DNA of 64,000 nt from CAJCIT01 sp963771305 (GCA_963771305.1 CAVYTS010000021.1:171135-235134), one strand, 5' to 3'; shown: positions 17,784 through 26,821, counted from the first letter of the stretch. The notes: generated from the sequence alone by a model not told the origin. Made by a program: numbers and translations.

Positions 17784-18836
17784 ATGGGCCGAACAGTCCT
17801 CATTCAGGGCGATGGGCTAGCCGCTTGTTGTTGTGCGCGGCTGCTGCAGGCGGACGGCTTCAAGACCCTTGTGACAAAGGATGTGCGTCCCAAGCTTCCG
17901 ACCATTCTGGTCAGCCAGGCGACGCAGCATCTGCTGTGCGACATCTTCGAAGACCGCAATCTGTTTCACGGCTTCGCGCCGATTCGTAAACGCATTGTGG
18001 CTTGGGGTGAGGGCACTGAGACGGTGGCGCTGCCACATAGTGCCTTGGTCGTCTCCGAGCAAGAACTGCTGGACCGGCTCTGGCCGCATATTGAGGCTGA
18101 TGCGCCGCCCGACTCTGGGGCGGAATGGCGCATACTCTCTTCACGCAGTGCGACACCTTCGTTAGCGGAAGAGTCTTTTGGCTCCCGAACGGCGCAAACG
18201 CTGACTATCCGCATGAACGACGCGGCGGAACGCGACGCCTGCTGGGTGGAGTCGATGGAGACGGGCTGGTTGTTCCTGCTTCCGCATGGCGTCGGAACGG
18301 GGACGCTGATCTCCGTTGGAGGTCGGGCCGAAGCTCAGCTGGATCGGAGCCGCCTGATCGTCCCTCAGGTGGCAGACCTGCTGGGCTCCCAGTCCGCGTT
18401 TCCGGCATATCCGCGGATCCTCTCTGAGCTCTGCGGAATCGACCGGCCTAGAGGCGCATGGCTAGCGTGCGGCAGCGCCGCCATGGGGTTCGATCCACTA
18501 TGCGGCGAGGGAGCAGGCAACGCAGCACGCGAAGCAATCCTGGGATCGGCCGCGATTCGCGCTAATGCGCGCGGCGAGGCTTGGGAAGATCTGTGCGATC
18601 ACTACTCATCGAGACTGCTGGGCGGCTTCCTGCGGCATCTGAGCGTGTGCCGCAGCTTCTACACCACCGGAGATGGTGGGCCATGGTGGGACCAGGAACT
18701 GGAAATGCTTGATCGAGGGATCGAATGGGTACGCTCTCACTCAGCCCATCTCGGTCACCGGTATCGCCTCAACGGCTTTGATTTGGAACCAATCCACGGA
18801 TACGAGAATCAAGATATCGGTGTTAATCGGCGTTAA
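17784..18836 (+). CDS. qhnG: Flavoprotein monooxygenase for CTQ biogenesis (QhnG-like)
   Basis: A 350-residue FAD-dependent monooxygenase-type protein. LIQGDGLAACCCARLL is the dinucleotide-binding loop and GFDPLCGEGAGNAARE is the second FAD (DG-type) motif. In the known QHNDH system QhnG hydroxylates the quinone-forming tryptophan of the cross-linked gamma subunit; location as the last gene of the alpha1-gamma1-beta1 operon supports that role. It is the only copy in the window, so it probably serves both gamma subunits. Its last codons lie inside a dispersed repeat and overlap the last codons of qhnE on the other strand by 4 bases. The assignment rests on motifs plus context. Confidence 0.85.
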   Translation: MGRTVLIQGDGLAACCCARLLQADGFKTLVTKDVRPKLPTILVSQATQHLLCDIFEDRNLFHGFAPIRKRIVAWGEGTETVALPHSALVVSEQELLDRLWPHIEADAPPDSGAEWRILSSRSATPSLAEESFGSRTAQTLTIRMNDAAERDACWVESMETGWLFLLPHGVGTGTLISVGGRAEAQLDRSRLIVPQVADLLGSQSAFPAYPRILSELCGIDRPRGAWLACGSAAMGFDPLCGEGAGNAAREAILGSAAIRANARGEAWEDLCDHYSSRLLGGFLRHLSVCRSFYTTGDGGPWWDQELEMLDRGIEWVRSHSAHLGHRYRLNGFDLEPIHGYENQDIGVNRR

Positions 18837-18849
18837 TCAGCGACCCATG
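18814..18849. repeat. Dispersed repeat family A copy inside convergent gene ends
   Basis: Contains TCGG(T)GTTAATC...GTTAATCAGCG-CC-ATG, resembling the copies at 52772 and 53784. It supplies the final codons of qhnG on the plus strand and of qhnE on the minus strand. Confidence 0.5.
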
Positions 18850-19549
18850 TTTTGGGCACGTGATCGACGCTGCTCTCGATCTGGGCCTGGTGGTGGGCGG
18901 CGAGGATCTCTTCCCAATTGTCGGCTTTGGGATACTCGGCCCAAAGCCGTCCGATCCACCCGGTGATGTGGGCAACGGCGAAACTGATGCCGCGCAAATT
19001 CCGTTCGCGTGGCACTCCCGGAATTGGACGCGGATAAGGTGGCGCCGAGAAGACACGTTTGCCGTGGTAGTCCGCGACGTCGAACCGATCATCCGGTAAC
19101 TCGGGATCCGCCAGAACCCCGATCACACCCGGAAGGCTGCCCGGCAGGCCTGGATTCCCATCCATGTCGGCCGCCGAAACGATGATGGAATTGGCGGCAC
19201 GCGACCTTCGGATCGCCGCTTCGAACAAGTGTTTGTGGTTCGGATTGATGGTTCCGAGGCTCAGATTGATCAGGTCAATCTGGTTGTTCGCGCACCAATC
19301 GATGGCAGCCAGAACTGTGTGGATGGTGGTGGCCAGCTTGCCTTCGAATACTCGAACCGCGACCAACTGCGCCTCGGGAGCACTGAGGTGAATGAGGCCG
19401 GCCACGGCGGTCCCATGGCCGATGTGATCGATGTAGATCTCGTCCGGACCGTCCGGCGTAATCGTGGCGCCGCCGACAATGTTTCCGACGTGTGGGTGGT
19501 TCGGGTTGACCCCGCTGTCGATGATTCCGATCCGGATGGGAGGACTCAT
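18833..19549 (-). CDS. qhnE: Subtilisin-like serine protease, gamma-subunit leader peptidase (QhnE-like)
   Basis: A 238-residue subtilase without signal peptide, so cytoplasmic. The triad is visible: D11 in IIDSGVN, H45 in GHGTAVAGLI and S189 in RGISFAVA. In the QHNDH system QhnE removes the leader of the cross-linked gamma subunit before export. It is the last gene of the minus-strand operon, starting 7 bases after the exporter stop. The start chosen (ATG at 19549) gives the catalytic Asp near the N-terminus as usual for these minimal subtilases; a longer frame overlaps the exporter. Single copy, so shared by both gamma subunits. Confidence 0.9.
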   Translation of the reverse strand: MSPPIRIGIIDSGVNPNHPHVGNIVGGATITPDGPDEIYIDHIGHGTAVAGLIHLSAPEAQLVAVRVFEGKLATTIHTVLAAIDWCANNQIDLINLSLGTINPNHKHLFEAAIRRSRAANSIIVSAADMDGNPGLPGSLPGVIGVLADPELPDDRFDVADYHGKRVFSAPPYPRPIPGVPRERNLRGISFAVAHITGWIGRLWAEYPKADNWEEILAAHHQAQIESSVDHVPKTWVAD

Positions 19550-19556
19550 AGTGAGC

Positions 19557-21341
19557 TTAAGATACCGGCTCCTCCGACATCGTAAGCCGCGCCAGTTGGA
19601 ACTGGCGGGCAAGAAAGCTATCGCTGGTCAGGAGTCCTCGCGGTGACCCGGTTTCGATAATGCGTCCTGAATCGACGACTACGACTAAATCCGCCAGTTC
19701 AACCAGCGACATTCGATGCGTAATGAGAATGGACGTACGGCCCTTCAGCACTCTGGAGAAGGCTCCGGTAACTGCGGCTTCCGACGTCGGGTCGAGAGAC
19801 GCGGTGGGCTCGTCCATGAGCAAGATCAACGGGTTTCGCAGCAGCGCGCGTGCCAAGGCGATGCGCTGGCGTTCACCGACAGAAATGGTCGAGCCTCGTT
19901 CGCCGACCAGTGTTTCGTAGCCCTTGGGCAGCGACTGGATGAAATCGTCGATGGCGGCCGCCTGTGCGCACGAACGGATCTCTTCAAGCGAGGCGTTCGG
20001 CTTGCCATAGGCGATGTTCTCGCGAACCGTGGCACGGAACAGATGAGGCGTCTGCTCTACCAAGGCGATTTCGCGGCGCAGATCTGCCAGACGCAACTGG
20101 CGTAGATCGTGGCCATCGATTCGAATGACACCCGAATCCGGGTCGTAGAAGCGCAACAGGAGATCTCCGATGGTCGACTTCCCCGCCCCACTTGGACCGA
20201 TGATGACGCACAATGACCCGGCTGGTATTTCGAACGAGACATGATCTAAAACAGGGGTATTCTCTGCATAACGAAACCGAACACCTTCAAACGAGATGCG
20301 GCCTTGAACATGTAGGAGTGGAATCGCGTCTGGAGCTTCCTGAACCTCGACGGGCACGTCGACCACATCAAACACCCGGCCCAGCGCCACGCCTCCCGTG
20401 AGCAAGCCTGTATAGATTCCCATCAAGCCTTGCACGGGCGCCAGCAAGCGCATGTGGTACGCCATAAATGCAACCAGGCCGCCGATGGTCAATTGATTCT
20501 CGATCACCAGCTTGCCGCCGTAGAAGAAGACAATCGCCGTTGAGAGCGCCAGAAGAGTGCCGGGAATCCCCCCGGCGAGAAACGAAGAGATTTGCATGGA
20601 GAGCAAGGCGTCGACGAAGTTCGAGTTGAGCCGGCGAAACTTCTGAGCCTCTCGCTCTTCGGCGCCGGACGCCACCACAACGCGCATGCCGAGGAGGCTT
20701 TCGATCAGGAAGCTGCCAAGATCCGAGCTACGCTCGCGCAACGTCCGAGTTTGGGAAGTCAGACGAGCCTGGTAGTGACGGAGGGCGAACAGACCGAGTG
20801 GGAGCAGGGCGACGCTCAAGAGGAACAGCCGCCAGTTCAAAGCGATCATAATGCCCACGCTGCCGACCAGGAATAGGACATTCGAGAGCACCGAGAGCAG
20901 CGTGTCAGAGCAAATGCGTTGTACTTCGCCGATATCGTTATTGAGGCGCGAAACGATATCGCCCAGTTTGTTCTTTGTGAAGTAGCGCGGCGACAATTGC
21001 TGCAGGTGCCGGTATACCGCCAGTCGCATATCGAACAGACTCTCGGCCGAAAGCCGGATATACCGATAGCTGGAAAGAATGTTGAGGACAAAGCCAGCCA
21101 CCGTGACAACCACCATGAGAATGGCGATTTCGCCCAGCGCGTACAGATTGTGTTTCAGCAGCGCATCGTCGATGAGGAGCCGCGAAATGTAGGGCTGTAC
21201 TAAGCCGACAGCGGTGGAGAAGAGCCCCAGCACCAACACAATGAGCAGGCCCTGCCAATACGGGGCAACATACTCGAACGCACGCTTGTATTGCGCGAAT
21301 GGGATGCGGTTGCGGGGATTAGTCGTGTAGTTTACTGGCAC
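19557..21341 (-). CDS. qhnF: ABC exporter for the gamma subunit (QhnF-like)
   Basis: A 594-residue half-transporter with six membrane segments in the first ~320 residues and a C-terminal ATPase: Walker A GPSGAGKST, a Q-loop (VEQTPHLF), Walker B LILLMDEPTASLD and the H-loop ITHRMS. The signature is ISVGERQ rather than LSGGQ. In the known system QhnF moves the processed, cross-linked gamma subunit into the periplasm. It lies 44 bases after beta2 and 7 bases before the leader peptidase, so the context strongly supports this cargo over a generic lipid or drug role. Only one copy is seen. Confidence 0.88.
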   Translation of the reverse strand: MPVNYTTNPRNRIPFAQYKRAFEYVAPYWQGLLIVLVLGLFSTAVGLVQPYISRLLIDDALLKHNLYALGEIAILMVVVTVAGFVLNILSSYRYIRLSAESLFDMRLAVYRHLQQLSPRYFTKNKLGDIVSRLNNDIGEVQRICSDTLLSVLSNVLFLVGSVGIMIALNWRLFLLSVALLPLGLFALRHYQARLTSQTRTLRERSSDLGSFLIESLLGMRVVVASGAEEREAQKFRRLNSNFVDALLSMQISSFLAGGIPGTLLALSTAIVFFYGGKLVIENQLTIGGLVAFMAYHMRLLAPVQGLMGIYTGLLTGGVALGRVFDVVDVPVEVQEAPDAIPLLHVQGRISFEGVRFRYAENTPVLDHVSFEIPAGSLCVIIGPSGAGKSTIGDLLLRFYDPDSGVIRIDGHDLRQLRLADLRREIALVEQTPHLFRATVRENIAYGKPNASLEEIRSCAQAAAIDDFIQSLPKGYETLVGERGSTISVGERQRIALARALLRNPLILLMDEPTASLDPTSEAAVTGAFSRVLKGRTSILITHRMSLVELADLVVVVDSGRIIETGSPRGLLTSDSFLARQFQLARLTMSEEPVS

Positions 21342-21385
21342 TGACGACTGCCAAAATCAGATCTGTTAGCTGTAGCTGCTTTTCG

Positions 21386-22495
21386 TCAATGAGCCAGCGG
21401 CATCACAACCATATTAGTAGTGATATCGCCGGGCGTATCGATGTCGTTTCGAAGTTGCAGGGTCTTTGCGTCATAGACTTCAATCTGGTAACCCGCGCCA
21501 TAGATAAAGAGTTTGGCTCCGTCCGCAGACATGCCGAAGTAGAAGCGCGTGCGCCCATCGAAGTCGCGCTTGTTGATGATCTTCTTGGTTTGCATATCGA
21601 AGGCCCAAAACTCACAGCGGCGGTTGCCGTGGAGACCATTGATGGCGACGGTGTAGCCGACCTTCCGGTCTGGTGTCAGCATCAGGGGAAACATGGCGGT
21701 GGTTGCCGGGCCGACCGGCGTGAAGTTGAATGTAAGATTCGAAAGGTTCACTTCAGCGATGCCGAAGATTTGGCGGTGGACATAGGGATCAGACGAATTA
21801 AATACACTGGTCATCGTTCCGGGAATCTCGTTCGGGTCTTCCACCATGCTGATGGATAGATTCTCCATACCGGAAACGGGCGGCTTTGCCAGATCCATCT
21901 TCTTCACTACTTTGAAAGTCGCGGTGTCGAAGACGGTGATGTTGTCGCGGAACAAGTAGAGATATTTGCCATCGAGCGAGGCTTTGATTGGGACCCGGTA
22001 GCCGACGTATGTGTCGTCTTTGGGGAAGTCGCCCCAGCGAACGATCTTCTTTTCGCTCAAATCAATCACCGCGAACTTAGCCGGGTCCACGTCGTAATGG
22101 TCCACCTGCTTCGTTATGGTCACGGCTACGCCATATAGAAAGTGTCCGGCGGGATCGGTGGTCAGGCCGGAGAGTCGGAAGTTCTTGCCGGGAGTGTTCA
22201 ACGAAAAAGAATCGATCACCTTATTCGTAGCGAGGTCGATTGTCACGATCGCGTTGTCATTCAAAGTGGAAACGTACAGCTTCTTTCTATCCGGCGAGAG
22301 CACGAGACTCCGAGGAACGTCCGTGTTCAGCTCTATGCGGTCGACGATCTTCTCCTTCGCCGCGTCGAAGACAATCACCTGATGGGGCCACGCTCCGAGA
22401 TACGTCAACTGCCCATCAGCCGGCGCGGTAAAAGCCAACGCCGCCGAAACAGCGCAAAGAAGAACAAATCGAGTCGTTGTTGGCATGCGGCTCAT
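21386..22495 (-). CDS. qhnB: QHNDH beta subunit, copy 2
   Basis: Second seven-bladed propeller subunit, 369 residues, with signal peptide (TTRFVLLCAVSAALAFTAPADG) and the same YLGAWPHQVIVFDAAKEKIVDRI opening as beta1. Propeller repeats include LSPDRKKLYVSTL and ASLDGKYLYLF, and it closes with ITTNMVVMP. It starts 9 bases after gamma2 and precedes qhnF. Beta1 and beta2 align from end to end by eye but differ throughout, so this is an old or imported duplicate rather than a recent copy. Confidence 0.93.
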   Translation of the reverse strand: MSRMPTTTRFVLLCAVSAALAFTAPADGQLTYLGAWPHQVIVFDAAKEKIVDRIELNTDVPRSLVLSPDRKKLYVSTLNDNAIVTIDLATNKVIDSFSLNTPGKNFRLSGLTTDPAGHFLYGVAVTITKQVDHYDVDPAKFAVIDLSEKKIVRWGDFPKDDTYVGYRVPIKASLDGKYLYLFRDNITVFDTATFKVVKKMDLAKPPVSGMENLSISMVEDPNEIPGTMTSVFNSSDPYVHRQIFGIAEVNLSNLTFNFTPVGPATTAMFPLMLTPDRKVGYTVAINGLHGNRRCEFWAFDMQTKKIINKRDFDGRTRFYFGMSADGAKLFIYGAGYQIEVYDAKTLQLRNDIDTPGDITTNMVVMPLAH

Positions 22496-22504
22496 GGTTA
22501 GGCG

Positions 22505-22870
22505 TTACGGAAAGACAATGTCGACGTTCCGCCAGTCCTTCGTCGCGACAGCACACTTACTGGTCCAATCTGGATAGTTATTCAGATGATCGGGCACCTG
22601 CGCCGGCCAGTAACAGGTGATATAGCAATCGTAGATATCGCGCTCCACCGGCTGGCATAATCCGGCGGTACCGCCGGCCGAATCTACTTCCCAACCCGGC
22701 GAAAAGACGATTGAGCAACCCATGGGAATATGCGGCTTTTGAGCCGGCCCCGTCGGGCCCGGGCCCTGTAACGCCACAACGTCCGCTTCGTCACCGGGCG
22801 CGACTGGGCTGGGCACGACGTGACCCTGAATGCGCAGAGCCTTACGATTAATCGCTAAGATATGTTTCAC
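22505..22870 (-). CDS. qhnC: QHNDH gamma subunit precursor, copy 2 (CTQ-bearing)
   Basis: 121 residues from a GTG start that overlaps the qhnD stop (GTGA) with GGAAAGG upstream; the frame is open further upstream but that part overlaps qhnD. Cross-link residues by alignment: C82-W88 for the quinone, C52-E61, C72-D78 and C86-D94 for thioethers. C106 is an extra cysteine in the same position as C99 of copy 1. The leader is about seven residues longer than in copy 1 yet shares KH..A.N.KA.RI at the start and ADVVALQ-GP and QKPH/HKPH before the mature chain. No signal peptide. Coupled to qhnD by overlap, which suits a modifying enzyme and its substrate. Confidence 0.95.
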   Translation of the reverse strand: MKHILAINRKALRIQGHVVPSPVAPGDEADVVALQGPGPTGPAQKPHIPMGCSIVFSPGWEVDSAGGTAGLCQPVERDIYDCYITCYWPAQVPDHLNNYPDWTSKCAVATKDWRNVDIVFP

Positions 22871-24297
22871 TGGGGTGCTTTCCTTTCCGCGAAGTGTTGC
22901 AGGAACGAGGGGTTCTGTTCGGCAATCGCTCCGTAGATGTTCAAACACGTGTCCGTCCAGCCTCGGATCCAATCGCAGTAGTGAAGATTGGGATGGCCGG
23001 TGTCACCGTAGCGCACAAAGGCTTCGTGATGACATCCGCCGGCACAGAGCGGGCGGGCGAAGCAGGTGTGGCATTCGGGCTTGGCTGCGATGTTGCCGCG
23101 GTTGAGGAAATCGGACTGCTTGGACTTGTCGATGCCGGTGGAAACATGCCCCAGTACGTGCTGATCCGAATCGACGAAGCGATGGCAAGGAGCGATATCG
23201 CCGGAGGGCCCCACACCGACCAAACCCAGGCCCGCGCCACAAGGGTGAGACTTGTTGACACCCTGATGAAGTTCGGCCAGTGTATCGCTCACATTGGAGA
23301 ACCCGTGATGCTCGCCCCGCAAAGCGTACTCGAGATACTCCTTCGCCAGTAATTGGAACTGTTCGAGCACGCGATCGAGTCCCCGCTCATTGATGGAATA
23401 GAGGCGATTAGGCGAGGTGGTCACCGGGGCGAAGCCGACTTCGTGGAAACCGAGATTACCCTTTAAGTGCCGGTACGTTCCCAGCACATCCATGGCTTGC
23501 GAGGTCATCGTGACACGAGCAGCAATGGGCCGGGTTCGATGCTTCGCCAGCAACTCTCTGACCTTCGGTTCAATAATGTCGTAGCTGCCTTTGCCATTCG
23601 AGAAGACCCGAAACTTGTCGTTGATCTCTTTGGTGCCATCGAGGCTGACGGTAACGCCGACGTGATTATCTGCCAGGTACTGAATAATGGTGGGCGTCAG
23701 CAGGGTGGCATTTGTTGTCAGACTGAAGTCAATATTGACGCCCTCTTCTTTGGCGCGGGCCCGGGCGTAGTCCACAACCTGCTTGAGCAGAGGGAAGTTC
23801 ATCAGCGTTTCACCGCCAAAAAAGGTGATGTGGACCGAATGGCGGCCTTTGGATTCACTGAGCAAGTAGTCAACGGAGGTCTGGGCAGTCTCCCAGTCCA
23901 TGAACTTCTTCTTGCCTTCCGGTGTGGCGATTTTGTCTTCGCCGAACTCGTAGCAGTATTCGCAAGACAGGTTGCACTGATTGGTAACGTTCAGCACCAG
24001 AGTCTGCAACGGAAAGTGATCGGGAAGGGGCTGAGGCGCGTCCGAGTAGTGGTTGCCGTTGCGGATGGCTCGGATCTGAAACAACTCGTCGAAGCAACCC
24101 TCTACGTCGGTGGCTTCATACCCTTCGCGGGTGATTTCGGCCACCAGGGCGTCGCGAGGCGTGGGCTGATCGAGCTTATCGAGGATCTTGGACGACAGTT
24201 CATCCAACGCAAAGATGCCACCGCTGGGCACAAGATAGACGAAGTTGGAATCGGCGCCGCGAAACTTGTGAAACTCACCTCTGGAATAAGTTGTCAT
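22867..24297 (-). CDS. qhnD: Radical SAM/SPASM thioether synthase (QhnD-like)
   Basis: Forms the Cys-to-Asp/Glu thioether cross-links in the gamma subunit. 476 residues. The first ~90 residues resemble a peptide-recognition domain. The radical SAM cluster motif CNLSCEYC has its cysteines at 108, 112 and 115, followed by FFGGETLMN. The C-terminal SPASM-type region holds further cysteines (CGAGLG, APCHRF, CHTCFARPLCAGGC) for auxiliary iron-sulfur clusters. It overlaps alpha2 upstream by 4 bases (ATGA) and gamma2 downstream by 4 bases. This is the only such gene here, so it probably acts on gamma1 as well. Confidence 0.93.
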   Translation of the reverse strand: MTTYSRGEFHKFRGADSNFVYLVPSGGIFALDELSSKILDKLDQPTPRDALVAEITREGYEATDVEGCFDELFQIRAIRNGNHYSDAPQPLPDHFPLQTLVLNVTNQCNLSCEYCYEFGEDKIATPEGKKKFMDWETAQTSVDYLLSESKGRHSVHITFFGGETLMNFPLLKQVVDYARARAKEEGVNIDFSLTTNATLLTPTIIQYLADNHVGVTVSLDGTKEINDKFRVFSNGKGSYDIIEPKVRELLAKHRTRPIAARVTMTSQAMDVLGTYRHLKGNLGFHEVGFAPVTTSPNRLYSINERGLDRVLEQFQLLAKEYLEYALRGEHHGFSNVSDTLAELHQGVNKSHPCGAGLGLVGVGPSGDIAPCHRFVDSDQHVLGHVSTGIDKSKQSDFLNRGNIAAKPECHTCFARPLCAGGCHHEAFVRYGDTGHPNLHYCDWIRGWTDTCLNIYGAIAEQNPSFLQHFAERKAPQ

Positions 24298-26060
24298 TCC
24301 GTCACCTCCGGTTGTTCCCAGTGAATGTATTGGGGCACGGCCACGATGAGATAGCTTCTGGCCACCAGGGGCGTGTCCGATCCGCTCGGCTTGGCGGTGG
24401 CTACCACCCAGACGTCGCCGTAATTGTTCCGAGATGACTTGCGTTTGGGATTCGGCCCATCTTTGGCGGGCGTGAAGAAGCCGGTATCGGCGTCGAGCTT
24501 GCCGACGAACTCGGTGTCGTCGTCGCCATAGGAGGCGATGAACTCTTCAAGCTTCCATTGCACCGGGACCGGGCCTAGTTCGATATCGTCAGCCGTGTCC
24601 GGCTTTCCATCCGGGCCGTTCGCATAGCCAATTGCCTCGAACTGCCAATATCCCTTGGCGTGTTCATCGCCGCCCAGATGAGCGAGGGCGGTCTGCGGCG
24701 AGACCTTCAGAGAGTCGATGTGATCGTAAATCGCGAAGGCTGCAGGCGCAAGGGAGTGCTTTACCGCGACGTCGCGCTTGCCAGGGATCGCATTTTGAGC
24801 AACATCGACAGACACGGTGAGCACGTTTGGCTTCGCGCTCAGAACCTTCGTGACAGTGATGCCGGAACCGAAGTCAAGATCCGCCGGCACGACATTCTGA
24901 GGGAAGTTGTCACCATAGATCTGCACTTCCGCACTGGCCGAGCCCGCTTTCAACGACGAGACGTTGGTGCCCAGCACGGTAGAACCTTCTTCGGCTCTCC
25001 GCATGGTTACGTCCATGCCGAATTCGTCATAGGCCCCCCAGAACCATCGGCCTTCCATCCTTGATTGATCCCGTGAGATTGACATCACTTCTCTGATTGA
25101 CGACGGAGCATCGACGCCTGTACCACTTAGTTTCGTTTTCGATTTGCCCCGCCACGCATACCCGGTGTAAACAATACTGCTTCCGCTAGCGGTGAGGGTG
25201 TTTCCATCCCGAACAAACGTGATCGTGCTGGTGGTGGTGATTCTGTCATCGGGCGCGGCCGAAATCTGCATTTCGCCGAAGAAGCGTCCCTTGCCGGGCT
25301 GCGTTCCGTAAACGAGCCAGCGGCCATCCAGCTTTGGAACGCGCATGGCCGCCTGCCAGTCCGCCCATTCGGGCGAGTGCAACGGTCCATTCTTGGCGAA
25401 GTAGGCGATGGCCTGTTCCACCGGTGACCGCTGGTCGGAGCCCGGTGCGGGCGGAGGTGCATCGCCGCGGCGCGGCGGATAAAGGAAAGCAGTGGACTGG
25501 ACGTTGGGGAAGAATGCGATGTGCATGTTAACCAGCAGTTTCCAGTCGTCGGCGCTGCGCCGCCAGGAGAGCGGCCGGCCCAGCGCGTGACAAGCCTTAC
25601 AAGCATGCGCAATATCTTCGTTCGGGACCTTCTCATCGATCAGGCGCTGCTCGGCAATATATGCGACAGGCTTGGCTTCTTCCGGCGCGAGCCCGTGAGC
25701 ATCGCTGAGGTAGTGCAGGATCTTCTTGGCTTCGTCTGGAGTCAGGGTGACGCCGTTCAACCGGATCATCCGCTTCATGGCTTCTTCCCAGCCTTCGGGT
25801 GTCGTTCGAATCCAGGAGATGCGGCTGAGGTTACCTTTTTCGTCCTGCTTGTGGCATACGCTGCATTTCGCAACGACAAGCGCGTTGTGGACTGGGATAC
25901 CCTCTTCGGGGGCTTCCTTCGTGGCGCTCGTGGATTTTGCCGAATCGACAGTATTCTCCTGTGCGAAAGCCGAGGCAGCGCAGAGAAACAAGGCAAGAGG
26001 CACGAGCACAAGGTTCACGATTGTGGGTGAAACGAACCGCGAGCGGAAGAAGCCGAGCAT
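24294..26060 (-). CDS. qhnA: Quinohemoprotein amine dehydrogenase alpha subunit, copy 2
   Basis: Second diheme subunit, about 588 residues from the ATG at 26060. Signal peptide (about residues 10-33) is followed by CSVCH at 66-70 and CKACH at 154-158, then the same beta domains as alpha1, including IYGDNFP, the TADD(I/V).LGP segment and NNYGDVWVVATA. An upstream GTG at 26144 would add 28 residues that do not look like family sequence. No clear ribosome binding site is visible at 26060, so the start is the least certain point. It heads the minus-strand operon alpha2-qhnD-gamma2-beta2-qhnF-qhnE. Confidence 0.92.
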   Translation of the reverse strand: MLGFFRSRFVSPTIVNLVLVPLALFLCAASAFAQENTVDSAKSTSATKEAPEEGIPVHNALVVAKCSVCHKQDEKGNLSRISWIRTTPEGWEEAMKRMIRLNGVTLTPDEAKKILHYLSDAHGLAPEEAKPVAYIAEQRLIDEKVPNEDIAHACKACHALGRPLSWRRSADDWKLLVNMHIAFFPNVQSTAFLYPPRRGDAPPPAPGSDQRSPVEQAIAYFAKNGPLHSPEWADWQAAMRVPKLDGRWLVYGTQPGKGRFFGEMQISAAPDDRITTTSTITFVRDGNTLTASGSSIVYTGYAWRGKSKTKLSGTGVDAPSSIREVMSISRDQSRMEGRWFWGAYDEFGMDVTMRRAEEGSTVLGTNVSSLKAGSASAEVQIYGDNFPQNVVPADLDFGSGITVTKVLSAKPNVLTVSVDVAQNAIPGKRDVAVKHSLAPAAFAIYDHIDSLKVSPQTALAHLGGDEHAKGYWQFEAIGYANGPDGKPDTADDIELGPVPVQWKLEEFIASYGDDDTEFVGKLDADTGFFTPAKDGPNPKRKSSRNNYGDVWVVATAKPSGSDTPLVARSYLIVAVPQYIHWEQPEVTE

Positions 26061-26160
26061 TGCCGTCAAGATGCCAAAGTTTAGCACGCTCTCAACGAAA
26101 CCAGGCAGTAGCAGGAGAGCGTGGGTTCGCCTCGTGGCAGCCACTGATTTCTCCGCCGAA

Positions 26161-26821
26161 TTAATGCGACGGGAACGGAAAATGACCGGCCTTCAGAGCT
26201 GCCGGCCGCGCTACTGATATCGCAAGCACAAGCATTCCGCGGCCGAAGGCGCCGAGCGTAGCAGGCTCGGGCGAGTTCGATACGGCTCCGGCGGAGTCCA
26301 AACCGAATGGCGTATCAACAACTCCCTGGCGAACGCCAAATGACAATGTGTTCGGTCCGGCCACGAAGTCCGCCGACGGCAACGCGATTGTCATTTGCGT
26401 GGACGTCAGGCAGCCAATGGGGCATTGGCGCAATTCGTCCCTTGATTTGGATTCACCGCCCGCAACTGATGGCCGTTCAGGCTGACAGAGGCGGAGTCGT
26501 CAGCTAGGACGGTGATCGAGCCGATATACAGCGAAGGGTCACCAGTCAAACTAAATGTATCGGTGAAAATGACTGTGGAACCGACAGCCGAGTTCTTGGT
26601 GGTTGTCGTGACATCCGAGCCCAGTTGGAGGCTGTGCCATTAGGCGCTGCGAGTGGCGCAGCCCAGACGGGGTCTGGTGTAATGACATAGGTGCTGCCTG
26701 AGCGGTTGTTAGTGGGTGCTGTGCTGCTTACAAACGTAATGATCTCGGCAAGGACGGGAATGATGGCCACGATCGATAGCGCCAGAAGAGCGATTTTCAT
26801 AGCGATAGTTATAGAGGGCAT
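26161..26821 (-). pseudogene. PEP-CTERM exported protein, frameshifted
   Basis: Three minus-strand frames join into one protein. The first (start 26821) has a signal peptide and ends YVITPDPVWAAPLAAP. The second reads WHSLQLGSDVTTTTK to SVSLNGHQLRAVNPNQG. The third reads CLTSTQMTIALPSADF and ends SPEPATLGAFGRGMLVLAISVAR, a PEP-CTERM sorting signal. Frames change near 26640 and near 26425, each by one base. PEP-CTERM proteins are exported and handled by an exosortase in exopolysaccharide-producing Gram-negatives. The intact version would be about 220 residues. Either a real pseudogene or two sequence errors. Confidence 0.75.
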
